From Algoriphagus yeomjeoni (lineage in GTDB: Bacteria > Bacteroidota > Bacteroidia > Cytophagales > Cyclobacteriaceae), in NCBI RefSeq assembly GCF_003259505.1, contig NZ_QLLK01000007.1, positions 186,001 through 250,000 on the forward strand: a DNA stretch of 64,000 nt, written 5' to 3'. Shown here in pieces: positions 17,781 through 25,915 of the stretch (positions are counted from its first letter, which is position 1; each line of letters opens with the position of its first letter). The position numbers were made by a program, and so were the translations under genes. The notes beneath the pieces are model-generated. The model did not search any database. It saw only the letters and a list, made by a program, of their open reading frames with translations, and was not told the origin of the DNA.

Positions 17781-18926
17781 ATGAATTATTATGATGTTGC
17801 GGTCATAGGCAGTGGGCCCTCGGGAGCTATGGCAGCCTATTATTTAGCTAAAAAAGAGATTTCTACAGTTATCATTGAAAAAGAAACCTTACCAAGGTAT
17901 AAGACCTGTGGTGGCGGATTGGTCTTCAGAGGAAGACGCAAATTACCCTTTGATATTTCATCAGTTGTGGAGCGTGAGTTTGACCGGATGAAGGTCTATA
18001 TGGAAGGTGAGGAAAAAGTTCTCTCTACAGTTCGAGACGTTCCAGTCATCAGCATGGTCATGCGCGATAAGTTTGATAATTTTCTGATCGAAAAAGCCAG
18101 AGAAGCAGGAGCAATTCTCAAGCAAGAACATAAGCTAACTTCCATCACTTTTGGTGAAAAACCCATCCTTCACACAAGCCAAGGTGACATTCAAGTAAGG
18201 CTAATCATAGCAGCAGACGGGGCCCTCAGCCCTACAGCCAAACTTGCAGGCTGGGAAGAAACCCGCAAACTCATTCCTGCGCTAGAATATGAAGTCGAAG
18301 TAAATCCTGCAGATTTTGAGCGGCTTTCCAAAGAAGTGCGCTTTGATATGGATAGCGTTCCCCATGGATACGCATGGAGCTTTCCAAAGGAAAATCACCT
18401 ATCACTGGGTATCGCTTCTACGCGCAGAAAGAGAATTGACCTAAAAGCTTACTACAAAAAATACCTTGAAAAGCTGGAGATCAAGGAAGTACTGAGCGAA
18501 AAAGCCCATGGTTTTCAGATCCCTATTACACCACGTACCGATGGTTTTTACAGGAAAAATGTATTACTGATTGGAGATGCCGCAGGTTTTGCAGATCCAG
18601 TGACAGCAGAGGGAATTTCCAATGCACTTTGGAGTGGGGAACTAGCCGCTGAAGCGATTATAGAGTCTAAGCTGAACCCAGAAAAAACAGGAGCATTATA
18701 TCATCAAAAGCTGGAAAAGGATCTTCTTCCAGAAATCAGTACCTCTCAGACAGCAGCCAAATGGTTCTATAGCTATAGAATCATCCGGAACATGCTCTTA
18801 AGAAAATATGGGGACTATGCCATCAACTTCATGACAGATATTTATATCGGTCGTAGAGGTTACCCAAAGGACTTGATGAAAACCATTAAAAACAAAATCA
18901 GCGAATCCAAAAGGTCCTTCATGTGA
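17781..18926 (+). CDS. Geranylgeranyl-reductase-family FAD-dependent oxidoreductase
   Basis: The N-terminal Rossmann motif DVAVIGSGPSGAMAAYYLAKK is followed by IIEKETLPRYKTCGGGL, the RYKxCGGG segment characteristic of the geranylgeranyl reductase group. A later GD motif (LLIGDAAGFADPVTAEGISNAL) completes the FAD site. The family reduces isoprenoid double bonds, for example in menaquinone or carotenoid side chains, but substrates vary. The start at 17781 (MNYYDVAVIG) is chosen over an ATG 18 bp upstream because it sits right before the FAD motif. The protein has 381-382 residues and no membrane segments. It looks monocistronic. Confidence 0.88.
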   Translation: MNYYDVAVIGSGPSGAMAAYYLAKKEISTVIIEKETLPRYKTCGGGLVFRGRRKLPFDISSVVEREFDRMKVYMEGEEKVLSTVRDVPVISMVMRDKFDNFLIEKAREAGAILKQEHKLTSITFGEKPILHTSQGDIQVRLIIAADGALSPTAKLAGWEETRKLIPALEYEVEVNPADFERLSKEVRFDMDSVPHGYAWSFPKENHLSLGIASTRRKRIDLKAYYKKYLEKLEIKEVLSEKAHGFQIPITPRTDGFYRKNVLLIGDAAGFADPVTAEGISNALWSGELAAEAIIESKLNPEKTGALYHQKLEKDLLPEISTSQTAAKWFYSYRIIRNMLLRKYGDYAINFMTDIYIGRRGYPKDLMKTIKNKISESKRSFM

Positions 18927-19010
18927 TCAGTTTATAAACTCTTTTCATAATATTAGCCAAATTTGATTTAGCTTTCCACAATTATAAATCCAATAACATT
19001 TCACTTACTC

Positions 19011-19616
19011 ATGAAAATCAATAAACTCTTTTTATCGGCATTTGCGCTAATTCTCTTCTTCTCAGTTTCCACGACTTCTTTTGCGCAGCTACAAGCTCCT
19101 GCTCCTAGCCCTGCAGCTTATGTGTCTCAGAATGTAGGCTTCACCAAAATCAGCATAGACTACTCTGCTCCAGCTGTCAAAGGCAGAAAAGTATTCGGAG
19201 AATTAGTGCCATTCGGCTCGACTTGGAGAGCTGGCGCAAACAACCCTACCATCATCGAATTCAGTACTGGAGTGAGTATAGGAGGCAAAAATATCGGACC
19301 GGGCAAATATTCCATTTTCATCACGCCGCAGGAATCAGGCGAATGGACTGTTCACTTGAACAGCAAAGGAAATGCAGTCTATGCTTACACCAAGGATGGT
19401 AAAATCGATGAAGCGGCAGTAGCAAAAGACGATGCGGTAGCGATCAAAGTAACTCCCGTTCCTGCTCCTGAAACTTTCGAAAGACTGGCTTACTTCATCT
19501 CAGCAGAAGACAACAAAGTAGCTACGGTTACCTTCATGTGGGCAGATATGATGCTTTGGTTTGAGGTAGATACCCAAGTGGCTCAAAAAATGGAGCAATT
19601 CAAGGGAGTGTTCTAA
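19011..19616 (+). CDS. DUF2911 family secreted protein
   Basis: A 201-residue protein with a signal peptide (ending around SFAQ, residue ~25). It has the DUF2911 pattern: VGFTKISIDYSAPAVKGRKVFGELVPFGSTWRAGANNPT, then GPGKYSIFITP and a C-terminal VTFMWADMMLWFEV. These are envelope-associated proteins of unknown function, widespread in Bacteroidota. It is followed 26 bp later by a strong terminator, so the transcript ends here. The start at 19011 is supported by the good signal peptide that follows. Confidence 0.9.
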   Translation: MKINKLFLSAFALILFFSVSTTSFAQLQAPAPSPAAYVSQNVGFTKISIDYSAPAVKGRKVFGELVPFGSTWRAGANNPTIIEFSTGVSIGGKNIGPGKYSIFITPQESGEWTVHLNSKGNAVYAYTKDGKIDEAAVAKDDAVAIKVTPVPAPETFERLAYFISAEDNKVATVTFMWADMMLWFEVDTQVAQKMEQFKGVF

Positions 19617-19641
19617 GTCAAAATCCCTGGTTCAAAGTACT

Positions 19642-19670
19642 CAAGCCCGAATTTGATTCGGGCTTTTTTT
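19642..19670 (+). terminator. Strong intrinsic terminator after the DUF2911 gene
   Basis: AAGCCCGAA and TTCGGGCTT pair around a TTTGA loop, followed directly by a run of seven T residues. This is a textbook factor-independent terminator on the plus strand, 26 bp beyond the DUF2911 stop codon. Confidence 0.93.
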
Positions 19671-19749
19671 GATTAAGACAATTCTACCTAAGTTGTCATG
19701 AGTATTTCCTTAAATTATATGGACTCAGCACATTTAACTTTATCCCACC

Positions 19750-21522
19750 ATGACTAAAAGTTCAACTTGCATTTTCTATCTAATTGCTGGACTTCTGCTC
19801 TTCCAATCCTGCAAAACTGATACGAAAGAAATACGCAAACCCAATATTGTCCTCATCGTTTCTGACGATCAAGGATGGGGCGATTTAGGTATAAATGGGA
19901 ATCCGCAAGTGCAAACCCCAAACATTGATAAACTCGCTCTCAATGGTGTTCAATTCAGCAGGTTTTATGTAAACTCAGTTTGCTCTCCTACCCGAGCAGA
20001 AATTCTCACTGGAAGATATCATCCACGTGGCGGAGTTTATTCTACTTCGCGAGGTGGCGAGCGATTGGATTTGGACGAAAAAACAATTGCCGAGATCTTT
20101 CAGGCAGGTGGATATAAAACTGCAGCTTTTGGGAAGTGGCATAACGGTTCCCAACCACCCTATCATCCCAATAACAGAGGATTTGAAGAGTATTATGGTT
20201 TTGCTTCTGGACATTGGGGCAATTACTTCAGCCCCATGCTTGAGCATAATGGAGAAGTGACTCAAGGAAAAGGCTTCATCATTGACGACCTCACAGATCA
20301 TGCGATGGACTTCATAGTAGAAAATTCAAATGATCCATTCCTTGTTTACCTGGCTTACAATACTCCGCACAGTCCCATGCAGGTTCCTGATGTCTGGTGG
20401 GACAAATACAAAGACGCTCCCATCGATTCAACGCATCGCTATGCTGACAAAGAAAAGATAGACAAAACTCGGGCAGCCTATGCTTTATGCGAAAATCTAG
20501 ATTGGAATGTTGGCAGAGTCGTAGACAAACTGGATAGCCTAAAGCTTCTGGAAAACACGATCGTCATCTACCTATCTGACAATGGGCCAAACGGTTGGAG
20601 ATGGAATGATGGACTGAAAGGCATCAAAGGAAGCACAGATGAAGGTGGGGTTCGTTCTCCTTTTATAGTGTATTGGAAGGAGCAACTGAAACCGAAAATC
20701 ATTTCCCAGATTGCCAGCACGATCGATATTTTGCCCTCGCTGATGGATTTAGCCGGAATCATAAATCCATTTGACAACTCTCTAGACGGAATGAGCTTAA
20801 AACCACTGCTTACCGGAGCACCTGAAGAATGGAAAGATCGATACGTCTATAGTCATTGGAGTGGCAATGTCAGCATCCGAAATCAGCAATACATGCTGGA
20901 TAAGGACAATCAGCTCTTTGATTTAAGTGCCGATCCCGGACAGTTTCATCCGATCGAGCAGCCTTCTGAGGCCATTTTAGCGCCTATAGCTAGAGCCAAA
21001 GAAGATTGGATCAATTCAGTATTATCAGAACTTGACCGGAACAGACAGGAAATATTCCCAGTGGGATATAAAGACAGCAAATTTACGCTCTTGCCTGCTA
21101 GAGATGGTATTCCGCATGGTGGTATTGAGCGATCCAGTATTCATCCCAACTCATCCTTTTTCACCAATTGGACTTCCACAACCGACAGCCTGACTTGGGA
21201 TACAGACATTCTAACTTCCGGTAAATATAAAGCCACGGTCTATTACACCTGCAAAGACTCCGCTGTTGGCTCCATCCTACAACTGAGGCAGGGTGATAAT
21301 GAAGTCAGTACCTCCATCAAAGTATCTCATGATTCAGATTTTCTAAACGTGGATTATGATCGCTCTCCTCGAGATGAATCATACGAAAAAGATTACATGC
21401 CTTTGGAAATCGGAATTATACAACTAGACAAAGGACATCATCCAATTATCATGAAGGCTGGTGAAATTAAAGGTTCTGAATTTATAGAGGTTCGGTTGCT
21501 TGTTTTGGAGAGGGTTAACTAA
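19750..21522 (+). CDS. Lipoprotein sulfatase, S1 family, with C-terminal accessory domain
   Basis: A 590-residue formylglycine sulfatase. A lipobox-like signal (LLLFQSCK) suggests membrane anchoring. The catalytic motif is C78-S-P-T-R (NSVCSPTRAEILTG), and metal ligands lie in IVSDDQGWGDLG and YLSDNGPNGW. FGKWHNG and the surrounding sequence point to an arylsulfatase B-like subgroup distinct from the sulfatase at 2938-4425. Residues ~420-590 form an extra beta-rich region (SSFFTNWTSTTDSLTWDTD..., YTCKDSAVGSILQL) that may bind substrate. It follows the DUF2911 terminator with its own upstream region and is followed 11 bp later by a small lipoprotein gene. Its substrate is not known. Confidence 0.92.
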   Translation: MTKSSTCIFYLIAGLLLFQSCKTDTKEIRKPNIVLIVSDDQGWGDLGINGNPQVQTPNIDKLALNGVQFSRFYVNSVCSPTRAEILTGRYHPRGGVYSTSRGGERLDLDEKTIAEIFQAGGYKTAAFGKWHNGSQPPYHPNNRGFEEYYGFASGHWGNYFSPMLEHNGEVTQGKGFIIDDLTDHAMDFIVENSNDPFLVYLAYNTPHSPMQVPDVWWDKYKDAPIDSTHRYADKEKIDKTRAAYALCENLDWNVGRVVDKLDSLKLLENTIVIYLSDNGPNGWRWNDGLKGIKGSTDEGGVRSPFIVYWKEQLKPKIISQIASTIDILPSLMDLAGIINPFDNSLDGMSLKPLLTGAPEEWKDRYVYSHWSGNVSIRNQQYMLDKDNQLFDLSADPGQFHPIEQPSEAILAPIARAKEDWINSVLSELDRNRQEIFPVGYKDSKFTLLPARDGIPHGGIERSSIHPNSSFFTNWTSTTDSLTWDTDILTSGKYKATVYYTCKDSAVGSILQLRQGDNEVSTSIKVSHDSDFLNVDYDRSPRDESYEKDYMPLEIGIIQLDKGHHPIIMKAGEIKGSEFIEVRLLVLERVN

Positions 21523-21533
21523 TTTCCGGAGCA

Positions 21534-22121
21534 ATGTACAAACTTTTATTCGTCCTTACTTTCTTTATTCTTTCATGTAGTACAAGCAAGCAGATTTCAG
21601 AAAATGAAGATTCAAAATTGATTATAGAGCTAATAGAGAAATTTATTGCGCATGATTCACTCTATAATGCCAGAACAATTAATGAATATTTATTGCCCTA
21701 CGAATATTATGACCAGGAATTTACAGAAGATGGGTACCTAGCGCCACCTCCAGCTACAATAAATCCAAATGCCTCGAAAAATGAATTCGACATTGCTAAT
21801 TTATTTGAGTTGACACAATTTTTTAATGACTCCGCTTCTATGGCCCATGTAAAGGATCAACTATTAAATTCTAGAGAAATTGCTAAAAACTATAAATTAC
21901 ACAGACTTGATTTAGTCAAATCAGAAATAAACAATAAAATTCCAAATTCATGGTATTCCTTTTACCCTCCAATTTTTAATTCAGACTCCTCGGCAGTTTA
22001 TATGGAATATGATTTCTATACCAACGGTATGGGAAGCGTTGGGTATGGCAATGGAGCAGTTTTAATTAAGAAAAAAGGTTTGTGGGAGTATAACGCTTTC
22101 ATTCCGGGTTGGGAGAATTAA
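21534..22121 (+). CDS. Small lipoprotein of unknown function
   Basis: A 195-residue protein with a lipoprotein signal (MYKLLFVLTFFILSCSTS). It is Asn-, Tyr- and Ser-rich and includes WYSFYPPIFNSDSSAVYMEYDFYTNGMG followed by GNGAVLIKKKGLWEYNAFIPGWEN. The latter is reminiscent of small beta-rich envelope proteins. I do not recognise a family. It starts 11 bp after the sulfatase stop, so the two are probably co-transcribed. Confidence 0.72.
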   Translation: MYKLLFVLTFFILSCSTSKQISENEDSKLIIELIEKFIAHDSLYNARTINEYLLPYEYYDQEFTEDGYLAPPPATINPNASKNEFDIANLFELTQFFNDSASMAHVKDQLLNSREIAKNYKLHRLDLVKSEINNKIPNSWYSFYPPIFNSDSSAVYMEYDFYTNGMGSVGYGNGAVLIKKKGLWEYNAFIPGWEN

Positions 22122-22205
22122 ATCCGAAATCAAACATCCGAAATCGCACTCATTCACACGTTAAACTCTAGCTTCTAGTGAGTTAAAATCACTATTTACT
22201 CACCA

Positions 22206-23090
22206 TTAGAACCTAAAAGGTACCTTTAGATTCGTCGCAATCGGCTGGTTATCGTCAACTTGGGCAGGAATAAACTTAGGCAAGGAACTCATCACTCTAA
22301 TGGCTTCTGCCTCCAGTGCTTCTCCGCCTGGAACAGTCTCCAAAACCGTCACCTCACTCACCTCACCAAGTTCATCAATGCGCACGTTCAGGAGAATTCT
22401 CCCCTTAACTGAAGATTGGGGAGCCTTGAGATTTTCTCTGATATGCTGGGATATTTTGGCGTTGGTACATTTATCAATCTCCTGTGAAGTGCCAGCATCC
22501 TCGCAGCCGTAGGCGATAAAACTCTTTTCGTTCACCTTTCGATCGGGTTTGATATAGGAGAAAGGCTGTCCATTCACATTCAATCCTACCATTCCAACAC
22601 CTTGTTTATAGAACAAATTGTAAACAGTCCCCTTCCGCAGCGAACTTTCAGTTTTCACCTCCAAAAGATCAACAAATTCACAAAATGGAGTGGAATACGT
22701 GCTAGTCAAACTCAGGATTTCATATGTCCATTCTTGATCTTTACTTGACCACTTTGTCCCCACTTCATGTGTCTCCGGCAGCTCCAAAGACTCTATTTTC
22801 TTCTCCTGACTCCAGCTATAAACCGCGCCATTCTCCTCACGCCAGTACCGGGCTTTGACATCTCCATTTGAAAATGTCTGCGTTTCTTCCAGGTAATAGT
22901 TTCCATCGAACTCCACACTATCGCCTTTAAAGCTAGCTAGGTAAGAATTGTTGCCGTAAGTGAGCGTTTTCTTCAAACCCGCTTTGACCGGCCAGTAGGA
23001 ACCTGAGGCATTTTCATAGCAGGCGTTTTCTTGGCCAAAAAGCTGGGCGCAAGACAACAAAAAGAGTAGTGCAGATAAAGTGAATTTCAT
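22206..23090 (-). CDS. Periplasmic protein with TonB C-terminal domain
   Basis: A 294-residue protein with a signal peptide (ending around LFGQ, residue ~20). Residues ~20-200 form a beta-rich region of unknown type, and residues ~205-294 are a TonB C-terminal domain. That domain shows ISQHIRENLKAPQSSVKGRILLNVRIDELGEVSEVTVLETVPGGEALEAEAIRVMSSLPKFIPAQ, ending in VPFRF. There is no N-terminal membrane anchor or proline-rich spacer, so it is not a classical energy transducer. The fold may be used here for protein binding. Upstream lies the 42-bp tandem repeat array. Confidence 0.85.
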   Translation of the reverse strand: MKFTLSALLFLLSCAQLFGQENACYENASGSYWPVKAGLKKTLTYGNNSYLASFKGDSVEFDGNYYLEETQTFSNGDVKARYWREENGAVYSWSQEKKIESLELPETHEVGTKWSSKDQEWTYEILSLTSTYSTPFCEFVDLLEVKTESSLRKGTVYNLFYKQGVGMVGLNVNGQPFSYIKPDRKVNEKSFIAYGCEDAGTSQEIDKCTNAKISQHIRENLKAPQSSVKGRILLNVRIDELGEVSEVTVLETVPGGEALEAEAIRVMSSLPKFIPAQVDDNQPIATNLKVPFRF

Positions 23091-23103
23091 AGGGTGGGTG
23101 TAA

Positions 23104-23388
23104 GTAGCCTCAGAGGCTAGTCAGTTAGTCTTTTTGGTGAACTGGGTATTCTCGGAAGGTAGTCCTGTACCCTTTTTGGTGAATTGTGTAGCCTCAGAAG
23201 GTAGTCATGTGCCTTTTTTAGTGACCTAGGTACCCTCGGAAGGTAGTCATGTAGCTTTTTTTGTGAAATGGATAGCCTCGGAAGGTACACCTGTACCTTT
23301 TTTTGTGAACTGGATAGCCTCAGAAGGTAGTTCTGTACCTTTTTTTGTGAACTGTTTGCCCTCAGAAGTTACTTCTGTACCTTTTTAG
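23104..23388. repeat. Tandem repeat array, exact 42-bp period, 6.8 copies
   Basis: The CTCRGA core occurs at 23109, 23151, 23193, 23235, 23277, 23319 and 23361, always exactly 42 bp apart. Six complete units (starting at GTGA, positions 23137, 23179, 23221, 23263, 23305, 23347) follow one partial unit. Most units carry AAGGTA, six bases, TACCTT and then a T-tract, a small terminator-like hairpin on the plus strand. CCT...AGG just before it can form an alternative stem. The period is also 14 codons: most substitutions leave S-E-G and V-P-F on the plus strand and P-S-E and F-T-K-K on the minus strand, but stops interrupt both frames. There are no unique spacers, so this is not a CRISPR. It fills the gap between the NamZ-like gene and the TonB-domain gene. 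Confidence 0.95.
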
Positions 23389-23398
23389 AGTCATTCTT

Positions 23399-24613
23399 TT
23401 ATTTATACAACAAATACTTCAACCTCATTTCCTTGTAATCCTTTAGCCCAGGCTCCCAACCTGCTCTGATCGTCTCCATAGGAACTCCGTCGATAATCTG
23501 CTTCCGGAAATCGCCTCGACCGATCTGCATTTCTATGGTATTCATCTGGTTGCTGAGCTTAGAATCAAAGAATTTTTCCTTTTCAGGACTGGCATTGTAA
23601 AGTTCTGTGATCCAATCAAAATTGATTTGCCCAGAAGCTCTTAATTTCTCAGTATCATACTCACGTAGGTCAATTCCATAGCAAACCTGATCCATAAAAA
23701 GTGGAGTTTCTGCCATTCCTTTGATGCCTGTTGGTGTAAAACTGAACTCATAAATTCCCTTGTAAGCAGGGCTTCCCAATACGGTAAAAGGAAAATATGT
23801 ACCTCGACCCAAATTGATATAGGTACCCTCAAACATGCAAAGACTTGGGTAAAGCAACACGGACTGCGGAGTATTCAAGTTTGGCGAAGGACTAACCGGC
23901 AATTCATACCGCATGTCATGGGTATAATTCGCCACCGGGATCACTTGGATATCAGCTTTCACTTGATTGGCAAGCCAACCTTCCCCATTTGCCATCATCG
24001 CAAATTCTCCCACGGTCAATCCATGAGCCATCGGTAGCGGAAACATACCAATCCCAGATTTGTAATTCATATCCAGCACCGGACCATCGATCAGGTAACC
24101 ATTGGGATTTGGCCTGTCTAATATTATCAGGCGTTTGCCATTCTCCTCGCAGGCTTCCATCAGCCGCGCCAAGGCATTGATATTGGTATAAAACCGTACG
24201 CCAACATCCTGCAAGTCATAGATCAAAATATCCACATCTGCTAAATCTTCTTTACTAGGCTTGCTCTTTCGGCCATACAGGGAAATGATCGGAATCCCGG
24301 TACGCTCGTCTTTCTCATCACTCACCTTTGCGCCAGCGCTGGCATTTCCTCTGAACCCATGCTCTGGCCCAAAGACTTTCACGATGTTGATCCCCAAAGT
24401 CTGTAAGCTGTCCACTAGATGAGTTTTGCCAATAATGGAGGTCTGATTGGCAAGGACTGCAACACGCTTACCTTTCAAAAGAGGAAGGTAAAGCTCGGTT
24501 TGATCGGCTCCGGTTTTGATTTCTTCACGAGCTTTCTCGGGTTGCTCCGCCGGAAGTTTGGTGGTACAAAAGCAAAGGAGTATGCTGAGCGCAAAAAGTG
24601 AAATGGATTTCAT
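23399..24613 (-). CDS. DUF1343 / NamZ-like exo-beta-N-acetylmuramidase, secreted
   Basis: A 404-residue protein with a lipoprotein-like signal (ILLCFCTTK). It belongs to the DUF1343 family, whose characterised member NamZ releases N-acetylmuramic acid from peptidoglycan fragments. Family features are GKRVAVLANQTSIIG, VFGPEHGFRGNASAGAKV, PIISLYGRKSKPSKEDL, ILIYDLQDVGVRFYTNI, LDRPNPNG and GPVLD. It therefore probably acts in cell-wall recycling or predation on other bacteria's wall material. It shares a ~42-bp leader sequence with the nucleotidyltransferase gene upstream. Its stop lies 10 bp from the 42-bp repeat array. Confidence 0.9.
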   Translation of the reverse strand: MKSISLFALSILLCFCTTKLPAEQPEKAREEIKTGADQTELYLPLLKGKRVAVLANQTSIIGKTHLVDSLQTLGINIVKVFGPEHGFRGNASAGAKVSDEKDERTGIPIISLYGRKSKPSKEDLADVDILIYDLQDVGVRFYTNINALARLMEACEENGKRLIILDRPNPNGYLIDGPVLDMNYKSGIGMFPLPMAHGLTVGEFAMMANGEGWLANQVKADIQVIPVANYTHDMRYELPVSPSPNLNTPQSVLLYPSLCMFEGTYINLGRGTYFPFTVLGSPAYKGIYEFSFTPTGIKGMAETPLFMDQVCYGIDLREYDTEKLRASGQINFDWITELYNASPEKEKFFDSKLSNQMNTIEMQIGRGDFRKQIIDGVPMETIRAGWEPGLKDYKEMRLKYLLYK

Positions 24614-24659
24614 ATGTTTATAATTTGTCTTTTAGAGGCCATATGGAATCTCGCAAGGC
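24611..24659 (-). repeat. Duplicated leader sequence, copy 1 (before the NamZ-like start)
   Basis: Immediately upstream of the NamZ-like start codon, this stretch matches the leader before the nucleotidyltransferase at 25189-25237. Shared blocks read, on the plus strand, TGTTTATAAT, TTTTAGAG and CATATGGAAT in the same order and spacing within one or two bases. It covers the 5' untranslated region and start codon, so it may carry promoter or translation signals, or simply mark a local duplication. Confidence 0.7.
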
Positions 24660-24692
24660 GGATAATCATCCCAGTGTGTATCGCGTTCGACA
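24650..24692. repeat. Dispersed intergenic repeat, copy 1
   Basis: Contains GGAATCTCGCA and, after about 15 bases, ATCCCAGTGTGT followed by TCGC and TTCGACA. The same elements in the same order are found at about 61270-61312, more than 36 kb away, also just upstream of a minus-strand gene. It is a short non-coding repeat of unknown nature. Confidence 0.6.
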
Positions 24693-24867
24693 AGCTCGAT
24701 TTCATATATTTTGGGGAATGTGATTTTCTAATTCTTCAAAGATATTGATAGAATCGATGCTAAGAAATGTGATCGAGGTATATGCCCAACTAGTTAGGAC
24801 GAAAAATCTTTCGCCCTTACCCAAATCTCGCCGAGATCCCTAAGCCACCCACCACCAAGAAAAATTT

Positions 24868-25191
24868 CTAACTTTTAGAGGCTAGTTCCAAATCATAGAT
24901 CTTGATCCCAACTCGTTCTATATGCTTTATTAACTCTGGCTCCTTTATTTTTTCAAAATGAACCAGATCAACAGCCTGAAGCAACTCAATATCATCCATT
25001 GCGATTGAAATATTCAGTAGTTGCTCAAAATCCAACTTATCTCCAAAAACAGCAATATCTATATCAGAACCTTCGTAAAAGTTACCTTTTGCCCTAGAGC
25101 CAAAAAGAACTGCCTTTTCTACTTCAGGGAAGCTGGAAAAAACAGAGGTTATTTCAGATAGTGTACTTGAGTTGATTCCAGTATTTTTCAT
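24868..25191 (-). CDS. MNT-type nucleotidyltransferase-domain protein, orphan
   Basis: A 107-residue minimal nucleotidyltransferase with the diagnostic motif GSRAKGNFYEGSDIDIAVFG (GSxAKG...SDIDxxV), giving the two catalytic Asp residues, and a third acidic residue probably at VDLV. In typical MNT/HEPN systems this protein is the antitoxin that adenylylates the HEPN toxin encoded next to it. Here no HEPN or HI0074-like partner is visible on either side within the 250-bp and 150-bp spacers. It may work with a partner elsewhere or be a remnant. The leader matches that of the NamZ-like gene. Confidence 0.85.
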   Translation of the reverse strand: MKNTGINSSTLSEITSVFSSFPEVEKAVLFGSRAKGNFYEGSDIDIAVFGDKLDFEQLLNISIAMDDIELLQAVDLVHFEKIKEPELIKHIERVGIKIYDLELASKS

Positions 25192-25237
25192 TTGTTTATA
25201 ATTGTTTTTTAGAGCTCATATGGAATGTCCAGAATTA
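25189..25237 (-). repeat. Duplicated leader sequence, copy 2 (before the nucleotidyltransferase start)
   Basis: Matches the 24611-24659 leader block by block (TGTTTATAAT, TTTTAGAG, CATATGGAAT). Both copies abut a start codon, and both spacers also contain a CGAAAAATCTTTCG hairpin further upstream. Confidence 0.7.
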
Positions 25238-25299
25238 AATAAGTTTTTCTCCAATCCCTGTAAATGATATATGGTCTGAGGAATGCACAACCTGAGTAC

Positions 25300-25319
25300 G
25301 GGCGAAAAATCTTTCGCCC
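25300..25319. repeat. Palindromic hairpin GGGCGAAA-AATC-TTTCGCCC
   Basis: A perfect 8-bp stem around AATC. A near copy with one mismatch is at about 24798-24815 (ACGAAAAATCTTTCGCCC), in the equivalent position of the neighbouring spacer. No T-tract follows on either strand, so it is a weak candidate for a terminator and more like a small dispersed palindrome. Confidence 0.7.
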
Positions 25320-25339
25320 CAACACGAATCGTGATCGCA

Positions 25340-25915
25340 CTACAATCCCAACCTCCTTGCCACCACCGCATCAATTATTTCAAAAAGCTGCTTGGGGTGA
25401 CGAGTCCGCCAAATTACATCATCCAACCTTCCTCCCATCACCAAGTATCGGTCGATCCCGAATTTGCTCATTTCAGACAAGACATGATCGCGCAAGTTTA
25501 GCGTGACTATCCAGCCCTCTTCCAATTCATCCTGCCATTCCTCGTAGTAATCATCAGCCTCCAGATCGCCGTGGAAGTTGAGCACATTCTCGCAGATCAG
25601 AATGTATTTATTGATCCCCTCTCCGGTCATCAATTCTATGATATTTCGCTTCAAAGTCATAATATCATTGTTCAACAGGTCATTCCACTCTCCCATCAAT
25701 TCGATCACTGCAAAACCTAGGTTATAATCTGCATAGATTACTTTCAGAAACAGCGTCTCAGATTCCATGCTATCCCACTGTGGGTGAATTAGGAAATTGT
25801 AGATGGTATCCGTGAAATAAACCTCGCTGTTCTCGTATTCATAGAAAGGCGAACGTGGATCCTCCGCAGCGGTGTATAGATTTCTCCAATTAAAATATGG
25901 CTCAAGCGTATGCAT
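25340..25915 (-). CDS. Conserved-looking acidic protein of unknown function
   Basis: A 191-residue cytoplasmic protein without signal peptide or membrane segments. It is acidic and rich in aromatic residues, with MHTLEPYFNWRNLYTAAEDPRSPFYEYEN at the start, then FTDTIYNFLIHPQWDSMESETLFLKVIYADYNLGFAVIELMGEWND and ending in DDVIWRTRHPKQLFEIIDAVVARRLGL. The regular alternation and codon use look like a genuine gene. I recognise no domain. It is the first gene of the minus-strand run that continues with the nucleotidyltransferase. Confidence 0.78.
   Translation of the reverse strand: MHTLEPYFNWRNLYTAAEDPRSPFYEYENSEVYFTDTIYNFLIHPQWDSMESETLFLKVIYADYNLGFAVIELMGEWNDLLNNDIMTLKRNIIELMTGEGINKYILICENVLNFHGDLEADDYYEEWQDELEEGWIVTLNLRDHVLSEMSKFGIDRYLVMGGRLDDVIWRTRHPKQLFEIIDAVVARRLGL

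Noticed and set aside
23104..23388. CRISPR-like array
   Set aside because: Units are contiguous, with no unique spacers, and no cas genes are nearby.
23104..23388. Protein made of 14-residue repeats
   Set aside because: Both candidate frames contain internal stops (for example TAG at 23227-23229) and lack a start codon, so it is kept only as a possible decayed coding repeat.
24614..25340. HEPN partner gene for the nucleotidyltransferase
   Set aside because: Both flanking spacers were read in all frames by eye and hold no helical frame of suitable size.
25264..25506. Plus-strand frames overlapping the end of the 191-residue gene
   Set aside because: They are antisense to a better coding frame and pass through the palindromic hairpin repeat.
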